Source: CAMCXT01 sp040403315 (GTDB lineage Bacteria; Bacteroidota; Bacteroidia; M30B66). Taken from it: DNA of 64,000 bases. The DNA is taken from NCBI GenBank assembly GCA_040403315.1, contig JBBAKX010000004.1:62001-126000 (forward strand), written 5' to 3'. The notes below the pieces were generated by a model that worked only from the letters and a program-made list of their open reading frames with translations, had not been told where the DNA came from and ran no database searches. How positions within the stretch are numbered: position 1 is the stretch's first letter; each line of letters starts with the position of its first letter. The translations under genes and the position numbers were made by a program. Shown piece after piece: positions 53,261-62,080 of the stretch.

Positions 53261-55606
53261 TTAGTGAATCACTTCGAAGCGTTTCACGATCAATTTGCCT
53301 ACAAAATCTTCCACCCGGAGTAGATAGATTCCTTGCGGCCATTCAGCTGTCTGAATGATATTCCCTTGAGCTGAGTTTCCAGAAAGCAGGATTCTTCCAT
53401 CCACCGTGTAAACGGTGTAATTAAAATCACGCCACGATAGATCTTCGATTTTCAAAATATCCGTTGCAGGATTAGGAAAAATTTGGATGTTATCCTTTAA
53501 CGCTGTTTCAACAGAGGTCGCCACGATACTCTCAGTTGCTGTACACCCTCGGCTGTCGGTAATTGTTACAGTGTAATTTCCAGGTGTACTAAAACTTATG
53601 GTGTTTCCGGTTTCACCGGGGAAGTTCTCCCAAGTGAAAGCGTAAGGCGGAGTTCCACCCGTAATTGATCCAATGGTGAGGATTCCATTCGATTCACTCA
53701 AAATCCCGTTGATGATGAGTGGTTGGGTAACTGAATACACCTGACTCCTTGAACATCCATGGGCAGATACTGCAGTGAGTGTTTAGTTTCCGGTTATGAG
53801 ATTTTCGAGGTCTTGCGTGGTTTGTCCGTTCGACCAGCTGTAGCTCACTGGTTCTAAACCAGAAGTCAAAGTAACATCCACTGCGCCATCGTTTAATCCG
53901 TTGCAAGTGATAAAAATGGTTTCTGCAGTGAATTGGACTGGGCTTGAAGTTTGGATATATGCTTCTAGATTGGCAAAACAGCCATTGGGTTGAATAGCTA
54001 GCAATTGAATTGCGGTTCCGGTATTGACTGTGATTTGAGATTCCGTTGAACCATTGTTCCATAAAGGATAAGACAAAGAATCAACAAAGCTGATAGTGGC
54101 AATTTGGCCGGGACAAAGCAGGCTATCCGTTACAAACAAAGGAGACGGAGTTTCACATGAATCGGCAGTATAACGAGCTATATAAGCCCAATTTCCGACT
54201 GTTGAAGAAAATCCAATCACAAAGTCATCGTCTAAACCGAAAGATGTTGGTGCTGCATTGCTTGCAGTAGCATTACCACCAAAAACGAGGCTTTCGAGCG
54301 CATTGCTGTAACGCATGTTGAGGATTGAATACCAGCCTTGGCCAGTAATTTCATCGTACCGGTCAAATGAGTCTGTTTCGGAATTGATTCTGAACAGCAT
54401 GCCTTGGCGATGGTTTACAGTGGGCGTTACAAAAGTTGCAACATCGGTAACCAGCGTTTCTCGCAGAATTCCACCCATCCAGACGTTTCCTTGTGCATCA
54501 CAGGCGGCCGATTGCCAGGTAGAAAAACCAGTTGATGTGTTATGCCAGGCGGTGTCTTCGCTACCGTCGTTGTTAAGTCGAATTACAGTAGATGACCAAT
54601 CTCCGGGTGTAACAGGAAGAGAATCCTGTCCAAAATAATTGACCATTGGCGAATTGATTCCAGCATACACTCTACCGAGTTGATCCACTGTAAAATCTGA
54701 GAAAAGGTCTTGACCGTAAGAACCTCCAATCCATCCCCATACAGGCTGCCCAGTTGACGACCATTTCTGAACGATTACGTCATAGTTGGTCGAAAATTCT
54801 GGATAATACCAAGGTCGAATGGTGTCACCATTTAAGTAAATTTCATTGTATCCGCTGTATGCGATATATATAGAGCTGTCGACGCCGATTTCGAGGTTGG
54901 AATTGGAATATGTTAAACTTGAACTTCCTGCTGGACCGCAAATGCCAATCCATTGCCCTAGCCCATCGTCGCTGAAAGCAGCTATAAATTCAACCATCAA
55001 CAAAGTGGTATCAACAAGTTGCAAATTACCAATAGACGCAGTTGTTCTCGCTCTTCCGCTCATCACCACGCCACCACCAGGCAGGGCGCGCACATCGGTT
55101 CCTTCTTCATCCCAAGGATTTGCGCCATTAACAGCCCAAGCAACATCTCCATCGGGTTCGATTTTCATCAGAAACATTTCACGTCCTCCAGCATTTCCGA
55201 CCAACGAGTCGTTTCCGTAACGTAAGACTCCAAAATAATGACCAGTGAGATAAAGATTTCCTTCTGCATCGCAGTCCATGCCGTTTACTTGATCCCAATA
55301 CTGCGATCCAATAGCTTTTGCCCAGAGAAATTGCCCATCTGGAGCATATTTAAGAATACAGACATCTTCTACAAAATTCGATTGGAAAGAATAGCTTCCT
55401 ATGTTTAGAATGCCTGAGAATTGAGCTGCGAGGTATGAATTTCCACTAGGATCAACTGCAACAGCATTAAAATTATCATAATCGCTATCAAGACCTTGTC
55501 GGGGCGACCAATTAACCCATTGGAAATTCTACGCATATAGTGAATATGGCAAAATCAATAGAGATAACACAATGATTCTTAGGTATGTAAATAAGCTTTT
55601 TTTCAT
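53261..55606 (-). pseudogene. SprB-repeat T9SS protein gene with two in-frame stop codons
   Basis: One reading frame of 781 codons from ATG 55606 to the stop at 53261, interrupted by TAG at codon 26 (55529-55531) and TAA at codon 608 (53783-53785). Upstream of the first is a signal peptide (MKKSLFTYLRIIVLSLLILP...YSLYA); the TAG replaces the Gln expected before NFQWVNW. Residues 45-500 are beta-propeller-like repeats (DAEGNLYLTGHYFG, DAQGNVWMGG). Then come two SprB-type repeats; the TAA falls at LITGN-stop-TLT, where the second repeat has PGNYTVT. A type A sorting domain ends the frame (IFPNPATDILKI, PQGIYLLRV). Both stops are one substitution from sense. No frameshift is seen, so decay is recent, or readthrough or sequence error must be considered. 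Confidence 0.85.
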
Positions 55607-55730
55607 AGTCGGATAGATTGGTCGAAATTAGAACTTTCGCAGATATGCGGCTTAAAAAAGAAGTACACAATTGAGGTGATCATTTTGAAAACTGGTTTCA
55701 GATCCCGCCTGCATTCTGTACTTTGGCTGC

Positions 55731-58553
55731 ATGAATATCAACCCACAAGACGACAAACGCCTTTTTCTTCTTGATGCGTACGCATTGATTTACAGAGCTT
55801 ATTTTGCCTTCAGCCGCAACCCGCTGATGAATTCGAAAGGGATGAATGTGAGCGCCATCAGTGGCTTCACTTCCACCCTCATCGATTTGATGCAGAAAGA
55901 AAAACCTACGCATCTTGCCGTAGTGTTCGATTCGGCTGAAGAAACCACACGTGCTGCGGAGTTCAGTTTCTACAAAGCCAATCGTGAGGCAATGCCTGAG
56001 GATATTCAGAAAAGCATTCCATGGATCAAGGAAATCATCGCTGGATTTAATATCCCGATGCTCGAATTGGCGGGCTATGAAGCCGACGACATCATCGGAA
56101 CAATTGCGAAACGCAAAGCCCGCGAAGGCCACGTGGTTTACATGGTAACACCCGATAAAGATTATGGTCAGTTGGTGGAGCAAAACATCTACATGTACAA
56201 ACCAGGTCGTCAAGGAAGTGATGTTGAAATTTTTGGTGTGAAAGAGATTCAGGAGAAATGGGAAATTGATTCACCCTTGCAGGTGATTGATATCTTAGGG
56301 ATGTGGGGCGATGCCGTCGATAACATTCCTGGGATTCCAGGTGTAGGCGAGAAAACCGCGAAGAAATTGATCAAGGAATTTGGTTCGATGGAAGCGGTGA
56401 TCAGCCGTGCATCAGAACTCAAAGGAAAACTTCGCGAAAACGTGGAGAATTTCGCCGAACAAGGCTTGGTTTCTAAGATGCTTGCTACCATCATCCTCGA
56501 TGTTCCAGTAGATGTGCACGATGATGATTTGTTGATTTCACCGCCCGACAAAGAAAAATTGTCGGCACTTTTTGCGGAACTCGAATTTAGATCGATGGGC
56601 AGAAAAATTCTCGGTGAGGATTATTCCGTGAACCGCGTTCAAATTTCCAAACCTGCAGCGGCAGCGCCAAGCAACGGACAAATGGATCTTTTCGGTGAGC
56701 CGGCAGACCATGACGCACCGATTCCGGAGCCGGAAAATCGGGGGAAAAACATCCAAAATACCGAACACAACTACCAAGTGGCATCCAGTGATGCAGAAAT
56801 TACTGCATTGATCGAATTGCTCAGTCAGCAGCAAGAATTCTGCTTCGATACCGAAACTACTTCGTTAGATTATTTTGATTTAGAACTAGTTGGGCTTTCG
56901 TTTTCTATAAAAGCTGGCGAAGGTTGGTACGTGCCATGTTCAACAGATCGAGATGAAACCCTGCAATTGGTAGATCGATTCAAGCCTTTGTTGGAAAGCA
57001 AAACGATTCTCAAAATCGCACAAAATGTAAAGTTCGATTTGCTCGTGTTGCAGCAATATGGCATCGAAGTGAGTCTGCCGATTTTCGATACCATGTTGGC
57101 GCATTACCTCATCGAACCCGATCAAAAACACGGCATGGATTATTTGAGCGAAACTTTGCTTGGATATAGTCCGGTGAAAATCGAGGAATTGATTGGCAAG
57201 AAAGGAAAAAACCAAGGCACGATGCGCGATGTTCCACTTGAGCAAATCAAGGAATATGCGTCAGAAGATGCCGACATCACACTCCAATTGAAAAACGTAA
57301 TCGCGCCATTGGTGCAGAAACGCGAAGTTGAAAGTGTGTTGAACAATATCGAACATCCGTTGATCCCTGTTTTGGCATCGATGGAATCGGAAGGTGTGAA
57401 AATCGACGAGCCTTTCCTCCGTAATTATTCAGAAGAATTAGGAAAAGATTTAATTGTGCTTCGCGAAGAGATTTATTCAATTTCAGGAGCCGAATTCAAC
57501 CTCGATTCACCTAAACAAATGGGCGATATCCTGTTCGAAAAGATGGGACTTCCCAACGGAGAAAAAACCAAAACCGGACAGTATTCTACCAACGAAGAAG
57601 TGCTCAGCAAGCTGGAAAAAGAGCATCCAATCATTGGGAAAATTCTCGATTACAGAGAATTAACCAAGCTTCGATCAACCTACGTAGATTCACTGCCCAA
57701 CTTGATTCATCCGAAAACAGGAAGAATACACACCACATTTAACCAAACCATAGCAGCAACTGGACGATTGAGCTCGGTTGGACCGAATTTGCAGAATATT
57801 CCCATCCGCACCGATCGCGGTCAACAGGTTCGTAAAGCATTCATTGCCAGAGATGAAGATCATATTTTGGTTTCAGCCGACTACAGCCAGATCGAATTGC
57901 GTTTGGTGGCCGAAATTGCACAAGAAGAAGCCATGTTAGAAGCATTCCGCACTGGAATCGACATTCACACGGCTACGGCTGCGAAAGTGTATGGTGTGGC
58001 ACTCGACGCGGTTACCCGCGAGATGAGGAGCAAAGCCAAGATGGTGAATTTCGGCATCATTTATTCGATTTCTGCCTTCGGTTTGTCTCAGCGATTGGGC
58101 GTTCCACGCAAGGAAGCGGCAGAATTGATTGAGAATTACTTCGCCCAGTATCCAGGCATTAAAAATTACATGAACGATACGCTCGAATTTGCGCGTGCCA
58201 ACGGGTATGTGAAAACGATGATGGGCAGAAGGCGCTATTTGAAAGACATCAACAGCCGGAATTTCACTGTTCGTGGATTTGCAGAGCGAGAAGCCATCAA
58301 TTCGCCCGTTCAAGGTTCGGCTGCGGATCTCATTAAAATTGCGATGATCAGGATTCACGATGAGTTCAAGAAGCAGAATCTCAAATCGAAAATGACGCTT
58401 CAGGTGCATGATGAATTGGTTTTCGATGCACACAAATCGGAACTCGATATCATTATCCCACTTGTGGAAAACTGCATGAAGACTGCCATTGCGACCAAAG
58501 TGCCCATCGAAGTAGAGACGGGAACGGGTTTGAATTGGCTCGAAGCGCATTGA
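55731..58553 (+). CDS. polA: DNA polymerase I
   Basis: Repair and Okazaki-fragment polymerase, 940 aa. The 5'-3' exonuclease domain (about 10-300) has LLDAYALIYRAYFAF and GYEADDIIGT. The 3'-5' exonuclease domain (about 350-540) keeps CFDTETTSLDYF and a late YASEDADIT, so proofreading is probably active. Polymerase motifs A (VSADYSQIELR), B (RSKAKMVNFGIIYSISAFG) and C (QVHDELVFD) are intact; the O-helix Phe rather than Tyr suggests normal discrimination against dideoxynucleotides. A near-consensus TACTTTGG box ends 4 nt before the ATG. Confidence 0.97.
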   Translation: MNINPQDDKRLFLLDAYALIYRAYFAFSRNPLMNSKGMNVSAISGFTSTLIDLMQKEKPTHLAVVFDSAEETTRAAEFSFYKANREAMPEDIQKSIPWIKEIIAGFNIPMLELAGYEADDIIGTIAKRKAREGHVVYMVTPDKDYGQLVEQNIYMYKPGRQGSDVEIFGVKEIQEKWEIDSPLQVIDILGMWGDAVDNIPGIPGVGEKTAKKLIKEFGSMEAVISRASELKGKLRENVENFAEQGLVSKMLATIILDVPVDVHDDDLLISPPDKEKLSALFAELEFRSMGRKILGEDYSVNRVQISKPAAAAPSNGQMDLFGEPADHDAPIPEPENRGKNIQNTEHNYQVASSDAEITALIELLSQQQEFCFDTETTSLDYFDLELVGLSFSIKAGEGWYVPCSTDRDETLQLVDRFKPLLESKTILKIAQNVKFDLLVLQQYGIEVSLPIFDTMLAHYLIEPDQKHGMDYLSETLLGYSPVKIEELIGKKGKNQGTMRDVPLEQIKEYASEDADITLQLKNVIAPLVQKREVESVLNNIEHPLIPVLASMESEGVKIDEPFLRNYSEELGKDLIVLREEIYSISGAEFNLDSPKQMGDILFEKMGLPNGEKTKTGQYSTNEEVLSKLEKEHPIIGKILDYRELTKLRSTYVDSLPNLIHPKTGRIHTTFNQTIAATGRLSSVGPNLQNIPIRTDRGQQVRKAFIARDEDHILVSADYSQIELRLVAEIAQEEAMLEAFRTGIDIHTATAAKVYGVALDAVTREMRSKAKMVNFGIIYSISAFGLSQRLGVPRKEAAELIENYFAQYPGIKNYMNDTLEFARANGYVKTMMGRRRYLKDINSRNFTVRGFAEREAINSPVQGSAADLIKIAMIRIHDEFKKQNLKSKMTLQVHDELVFDAHKSELDIIIPLVENCMKTAIATKVPIEVETGTGLNWLEAH

Positions 58554-58604
58554 TTCGCAACAAAATACGATTTCAATTTTTAGTTAAGGAGTAAAAAAGA
58601 AGCT

Positions 58605-59852
58605 ATGCTTTGTGAAATTATTACGATCGGAGATGAAATTCTGATTGGTCAGATTGTAGATACCAATTCGGCTTGGATGGCGCAGCAGTTAAACCTGATC
58701 GGCATCAAAGTGAAACAGATAAGTTCCGTTTCCGACGATCGAGAGCACATCTTGAAAGCCTTGAAAGAAGCATCCGAAAGAGTGCAGATGGTTTTAATTA
58801 CCGGCGGTTTGGGCCCTACAAAAGACGACATCACAAAAAAAACCTTGTGCGAATATTTCGGATGCGAAATAGTTTTCAATGAAGCACAATATCAAATGGT
58901 GGAAAAGATTTTCAGTTCGTTTGGAAGGGAAGTAACTCCAATCAACCGCAAACAGGCTGAAGTGCCTGAAATATGTACCTGTTTGGTGAATCAAAACGGC
59001 ACAGCACCGGGCATGTGGTTCGATGTGGATGATGTTGTTTATGTATCGATGCCAGGCGTTCCTTACGAAATGATGGGAATGATGAGTAAACAGGTGCTTC
59101 CGATGTTGAAAGAAAGATTTAAGACGCCAGTGATTCGCCATAGAACCTTCAGAACACAGGGTGTTGGTGAAAGTTTGTTGGCTTCATGGATTGAAGGTTG
59201 GGAAGATGCACTACCTGCTCACATGAAGTTGGCGTATTTGCCCGCTGCTGGTCAGGTTAGGTTAAGAATTTCTGCCATTGGTGAGCAAACCGAAAAGCTG
59301 GATGCCGAAATCGAACAGCAAGCCATTTTACTGTATGAATTGATTGGAAAACACATTTATGCAGAAGGTGAAGTGAATTTGGAAGAGGTGATCCACCACT
59401 GGATGATCGATAACAACAAAACAATGTCGACTGCCGAAAGCTGCACTGGCGGAACGATTGCTTCGATGTTGACCAAACTTCCAGGAGCATCGAAGTATTT
59501 TGAAGGCAGCACAGTTTGCTACAGTTATGACATCAAAGAGAGGCTGCTCGGTGTAAAGTCGGAAACCCTGAATACGTTTGGTGCCGTGAGCGAAGAAACG
59601 GTAATGGAAATGGCTGCTGGCGCTTTGAGATTGCATCAATCAGATTATACATTGGCTGTTTCGGGCATTGCTGGACCTGATGGAGGCACAGAAGAAAAAC
59701 CTGTTGGAACAGTTTGGATAGCCGTTGGAGGACCAGATGGAATAAAAACCAAGAAATTCAGGTTTAGCACCAACCGAGAAAGAAATATCACAATGGCTTC
59801 GCTGTCGGCGCTGAATATGCTCAGAAAATACTTGCTAAAGGTGGAAGATTAA
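58605..59852 (+). CDS. cinA: CinA family nicotinamide-nucleotide amidase
   Basis: A 415-aa protein with an N-terminal molybdopterin-binding-like (COG1058) domain (IITIGDEILIGQIVDTN, VLITGGLGPTKDD, MPGVPYEM) and a C-terminal PncC-type amidase domain (STAESCTGGTIASMLT, VSGIAGPDGGTEEKPVGTVW). It recycles NMN and ADP-ribose-type pyridine by-products. An AAGGAG sequence (58586-58591) 13 nt before the ATG resembles a Shine-Dalgarno site, unusual for this phylum. It follows polA after 51 bp; its stop overlaps the convergent lipoprotein gene by 4 bp. Confidence 0.95.
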   Translation: MLCEIITIGDEILIGQIVDTNSAWMAQQLNLIGIKVKQISSVSDDREHILKALKEASERVQMVLITGGLGPTKDDITKKTLCEYFGCEIVFNEAQYQMVEKIFSSFGREVTPINRKQAEVPEICTCLVNQNGTAPGMWFDVDDVVYVSMPGVPYEMMGMMSKQVLPMLKERFKTPVIRHRTFRTQGVGESLLASWIEGWEDALPAHMKLAYLPAAGQVRLRISAIGEQTEKLDAEIEQQAILLYELIGKHIYAEGEVNLEEVIHHWMIDNNKTMSTAESCTGGTIASMLTKLPGASKYFEGSTVCYSYDIKERLLGVKSETLNTFGAVSEETVMEMAAGALRLHQSDYTLAVSGIAGPDGGTEEKPVGTVWIAVGGPDGIKTKKFRFSTNRERNITMASLSALNMLRKYLLKVED

Positions 59853-60337
59853 TCGCGGCGGTCGGCTCTTCCTCGACGGCGAACCAATGAAGTATCGCTC
59901 GAAACGCGGTATTCTGTTTCGATATAATCGTACAAACCGTTGTAAATAAAGTTGCCTTGAATGATAAATCCTTTGCCAAATTCTTGAGGTGCGATTGAAA
60001 GCGTGTTCGGTTTTGCAGTTGCATCGATTGTATCGGAGAGAGAGCCATTTGCATTTTTCCAAAAAACTCGCAAACGGTCGCGGTCGGTAGAGATGATACG
60101 GATATCCATCAAACGAACTTCTTCAGGAACAAAAACATTGGTAGAAGTTTCCAAGGAATCGGTAAGGTCCCATTTGCCTTCGAATGGGTCGGAATCGTAA
60201 CGGCAGTTGCCATCATCGGAATCGGCTTTCTCATCGTAATTGGCAGCACTTGGATCGGTGCAGCCTTCTGTATCGCATGAAGTAAAAGCAGAAGAAACAA
60301 AAAGTAACGTGATTGTAAGGAGAGTAAATCGAAGCAT
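59849..60337 (-). CDS. Lipoprotein with GCTD...DDG motif (module copy 1)
   Basis: A 162-aa predicted lipoprotein: MLRFTLLTITLLFVSSAFTSC, lipobox FTSC. Directly after the Cys is GCTDPSAANYDEKADSDDG, an Asp-rich motif common in Bacteroidota surface proteins and probably metal-binding. A domain of about 110 residues follows (FEGKWDLTDSLE...FIIQGNFIYNGLYDYIETEY), recalling lipocalin-like small lipoproteins. It is a paralogue of the protein at 61350-61850 in its first 55 residues. It is divergent from the Ala/Lys-rich lipoprotein gene and overlaps cinA tail to tail by 4 bp. Confidence 0.85.
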   Translation of the reverse strand: MLRFTLLTITLLFVSSAFTSCDTEGCTDPSAANYDEKADSDDGNCRYDSDPFEGKWDLTDSLETSTNVFVPEEVRLMDIRIISTDRDRLRVFWKNANGSLSDTIDATAKPNTLSIAPQEFGKGFIIQGNFIYNGLYDYIETEYRVSSDTSLVRRRGRADRRD

Positions 60338-60356
60338 AGGAGTATTACGAAGGATG

Positions 60357-60364
60357 CAAATATA
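60357..60364 (-). promoter_or_regulatory. -7 box for the copy 1 GCTD lipoprotein
   Basis: TATATTTG on the minus strand, an exact TAnnTTTG match 19 nt before the ATG at 60337; no clear TTG. Confidence 0.45.
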
Positions 60365-60434
60365 TAGTATGTATTGTGATTGTGCTTTGATACAAAATCT
60401 TAGATGATCTTACAAAATACAGATGATGAAAGTA

Positions 60435-60461
60435 TTGCTGTCTAAAAAAAAGTTAATTTTG
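60435..60461 (+). promoter_or_regulatory. Promoter of the copy 1 Ala/Lys-rich lipoprotein
   Basis: TTG (60435-60437), 16 nt, TAATTTTG (60454-60461), 30 nt before the ATG at 60492. A longer frame beginning at 60423 runs through this promoter and is dismissed. Confidence 0.65.
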
Positions 60462-60491
60462 CCCCCGTTAAACTTAAACACACACATACCC

Positions 60492-60920
60492 ATGAAAAAA
60501 GTATCAATTGCAATGCTTGCTGCCGGAGTTATTTTCTTGGCATCTTGTGGCGGTGGTGCTGATGCTGACAAAGCAAAAGCTGCTGCCGATTCTACCCGTG
60601 TAGCTGATTCACTTGCGGCTATTGCTGCTAAAGATCAAGCTACTCTTGATTCTATCGCTGCTGCATCTGCTGAGCAAGCACGTTTAGATTCTATCGCTGC
60701 TGCTGATGCATCTGCTTCAAAAGGTGGTTCTAAAGGTGGTTCTTCAAAAGGAACTACAACTAAGAAAGAAGAGCCTAAGAAAGAAGAGCCAGTAACAAAC
60801 ATGAAAGGTGCTGCTGGAAAAGCTGGTGATGCACCTAAGTCGATGAAAGATGCTGCTACTGATCCTAAATCATCAGGCGGTGGAGCTAAGTCTATGAAAG
60901 ACGCAATGAAAGGGAAATAA
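60492..60920 (+). CDS. Ala/Ser/Lys-rich lipoprotein (module copy 1)
   Basis: A 142-aa lipoprotein: MKKVSIAMLAAGVIFLASC with lipobox ASC, followed by CGGG. The mature part is low-complexity: DKAKAAADSTRVADSLAAI repeats (helical, alternating Ala and charged residues), a GGSKGGSSKG linker, and two SMKDA copies in a Lys-rich tail. Its N-terminal 45 residues closely match the 74-aa lipoprotein at 62081. A spacer or periplasmic-linking lipoprotein role is possible but unproven. It is followed by a strong terminator. Confidence 0.88.
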   Translation: MKKVSIAMLAAGVIFLASCGGGADADKAKAAADSTRVADSLAAIAAKDQATLDSIAAASAEQARLDSIAAADASASKGGSKGGSSKGTTTKKEEPKKEEPVTNMKGAAGKAGDAPKSMKDAATDPKSSGGGAKSMKDAMKGK

Positions 60921-60940
60921 TCCCAATCAATTGAATATTT

Positions 60941-60972
60941 AAAAGCCCCTTCACATCGAAGGGGCTTTTTTT
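60941..60972 (+). terminator. Terminator of the copy 1 Ala/Lys-rich lipoprotein
   Basis: Perfect 12-bp stem AAAAGCCCCTTC/GAAGGGGCTTTT (60941-60952, 60958-60969), loop ACATC, T-run to 60972. Confidence 0.92.
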
Positions 60973-61042
60973 ATGTCCATTTGCTAGATGTGATTTATCA
61001 GATTGTCACACTTCTTCTAATAAATTCTTTTTGATCGCTGTG

Positions 61043-61272
61043 CAGTTCCCTCTCTTGAGGAGAGGGCTAGGTAGAGGTAATTACGATGTTAGAGTGCACA
61101 GAAACAATTCATTTCAAAAGTTCATAGAGATCGAGATTCAGTTCCTTTTCCCGTGGAGAGGGTTAGGGAGAGGTAATTACGATAATAGAGTGCACAGAAA
61201 CATTCAATCCAAAAGATCATTGAGAACTAGATTCAGTTCCCTCTCCCGTGGAGAGGGTTAGGGAGAGGTAGC
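61043..61272. repeat. Tandem intergenic repeat, 95-96 bp period
   Basis: Two full units (starting 61043 and 61139) and a partial third (61234-61272), all in one orientation. Each unit begins CAGTTCC, followed by the hairpin-forming CCCTCTCCCGTGGAGAGGG, TTAGGGAGAGGTAATTACGA and a less conserved GTGCACAGAAACA spacer. It is the same family as the cluster at 24084-24515 and again lies between convergent gene ends. No gene is seen in the 429-bp gap 60921-61349. Confidence 0.9.
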
Positions 61273-61297
61273 ACTTTCATCCTTCACAAAATCAAGC

Positions 61298-61327
61298 AAA
61301 AAAAAAGGCCGCCCAAATTGGACGGCC
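61298..61327 (-). terminator. Terminator of the copy 2 GCTD lipoprotein
   Basis: Arms GGCCGCCC (61307-61314) and GGACGGCC (61320-61327) with one G-U pair, followed on the minus strand by nine T (61298-61306). Confidence 0.88.
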
Positions 61328-61349
61328 GATTTATAATATTCAGTAAGAA

Positions 61350-61850
61350 TTACTGCTTGTTCCAAGTTTCGCTGCAAGTCAAGTTGCTTGTACCGAAAGT
61401 GTAAGTTACTGTAAGGTTTACAGAAGTACCTGAAAGTGTACCAGTAGTAGAAGAGATTGTCCAAGAATCTCCGTCAGAATCGATTGCTGATTGTGAAGGA
61501 ATTTGGATAGTTGATCCAACGATATCAGCAACAACTGAAGCGCTAGTACCTAAACCACCGATGTTAGAAACGACAACTTTTTTCTTGCTGGTTGAAGAAC
61601 CTGCAATTGTTGTATTCCAAGATGCACCTGAAACGCATGGTGAAGTAGTTGTGTATGTTCCTACGAATTGTTCGTAATCATAAGTACAAGTTCCATCATC
61701 AGTATCAGCTTTTTCATCGTAGTTGTTAGCGTCAACATCTGTACAACCTTCTTGCTTACAACCAGTGTAGGTTACAGATACAAGACCGATCATAATCACC
61801 GCACCGATTGTACGTGCAGAATTCGCAATAGAAAGAATAGTTTTTTTCAT
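61350..61850 (-). CDS. Lipoprotein with GCTD...DDG motif (module copy 2)
   Basis: A 166-aa predicted lipoprotein with a long signal (MKKTILSIANSARTIGAV...SVTYTGC; lipobox TGC). Then GCTDVDANNYDEKADTDDG, nearly identical to copy 1 (59849-60337), followed by a Ser/Thr-rich beta domain (FVGTYTTTSPC, KKKVVVSNIGGLG, VNLTVTYTFGTSNLTCSETW) with two extra Cys. The C-terminal domain differs in sequence from copy 1 but has the same size and position. A perfect promoter and a terminator flank it. Confidence 0.85.
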   Translation of the reverse strand: MKKTILSIANSARTIGAVIMIGLVSVTYTGCKQEGCTDVDANNYDEKADTDDGTCTYDYEQFVGTYTTTSPCVSGASWNTTIAGSSTSKKKVVVSNIGGLGTSASVVADIVGSTIQIPSQSAIDSDGDSWTISSTTGTLSGTSVNLTVTYTFGTSNLTCSETWNKQ

Positions 61851-61871
61851 GCTTTTAGGGTTTTATCGGTG

Positions 61872-61900
61872 CAAAATTAGAAATTCCTTGGTACTAACAA
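61872..61900 (-). promoter_or_regulatory. Promoter of the copy 2 GCTD lipoprotein
   Basis: On the minus strand TTG (61898-61900), 18 nt, TAATTTTG (61872-61879): a perfect consensus, 21 nt before the ATG. Confidence 0.75.
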
Positions 61901-62014
61901 TAGGTCAATCTGTGTTTGTTGTAACAGTTAAGTCTTCAAAACTTTCTAAACCTACGTCAACCATAGCTTTCAGAGGATTCTTAAAATTATTTTAACATTT
62001 TTTTTGAAAAAAAC

Positions 62015-62043
62015 TTGTTGCGTTTAAGATTTTTTTAATTTTG
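62015..62043 (+). promoter_or_regulatory. Promoter of the copy 2 Ala-rich lipoprotein
   Basis: TTG (62015-62017), 18 nt, TAATTTTG (62036-62043): a perfect consensus, 37 nt before the ATG, with the same -7 box as copy 1. Confidence 0.75.
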
Positions 62044-62080
62044 TCCCCGCTGAAACAAATCAATTCAAAAAAAAACTAAA

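Noticed and set aside
53694..54062. 122-codon minus-strand frame bridging the internal TAA
   Set aside because: It lies in a different frame from the flanking SprB repeats and its translation is low-complexity shadow sequence; the real frame needs no frameshift.
53261..55606. Genome-wide stop-codon recoding
   Set aside because: TAA, TAG and TGA all end other well-recognised genes here at expected lengths (for example TAG at 24068-24070), so the two internal stops are specific to this gene.
57936..58550. 204-codon minus-strand frame inside polA
   Set aside because: It is antisense to the conserved polymerase motifs A, B and C; a shadow of strong codon bias in polA.
60423..60491. Upstream extension of the Ala/Lys-rich lipoprotein frame
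   Set aside because: It contains the whole predicted promoter (60435-60461), and the lipoprotein signal begins at the ATG of 60492.
61043..61272. CRISPR array
   Set aside because: The period is 95-96 bp and the intervening sequence is itself conserved between units; there are no short uniform repeats with unique spacers and no cas genes.
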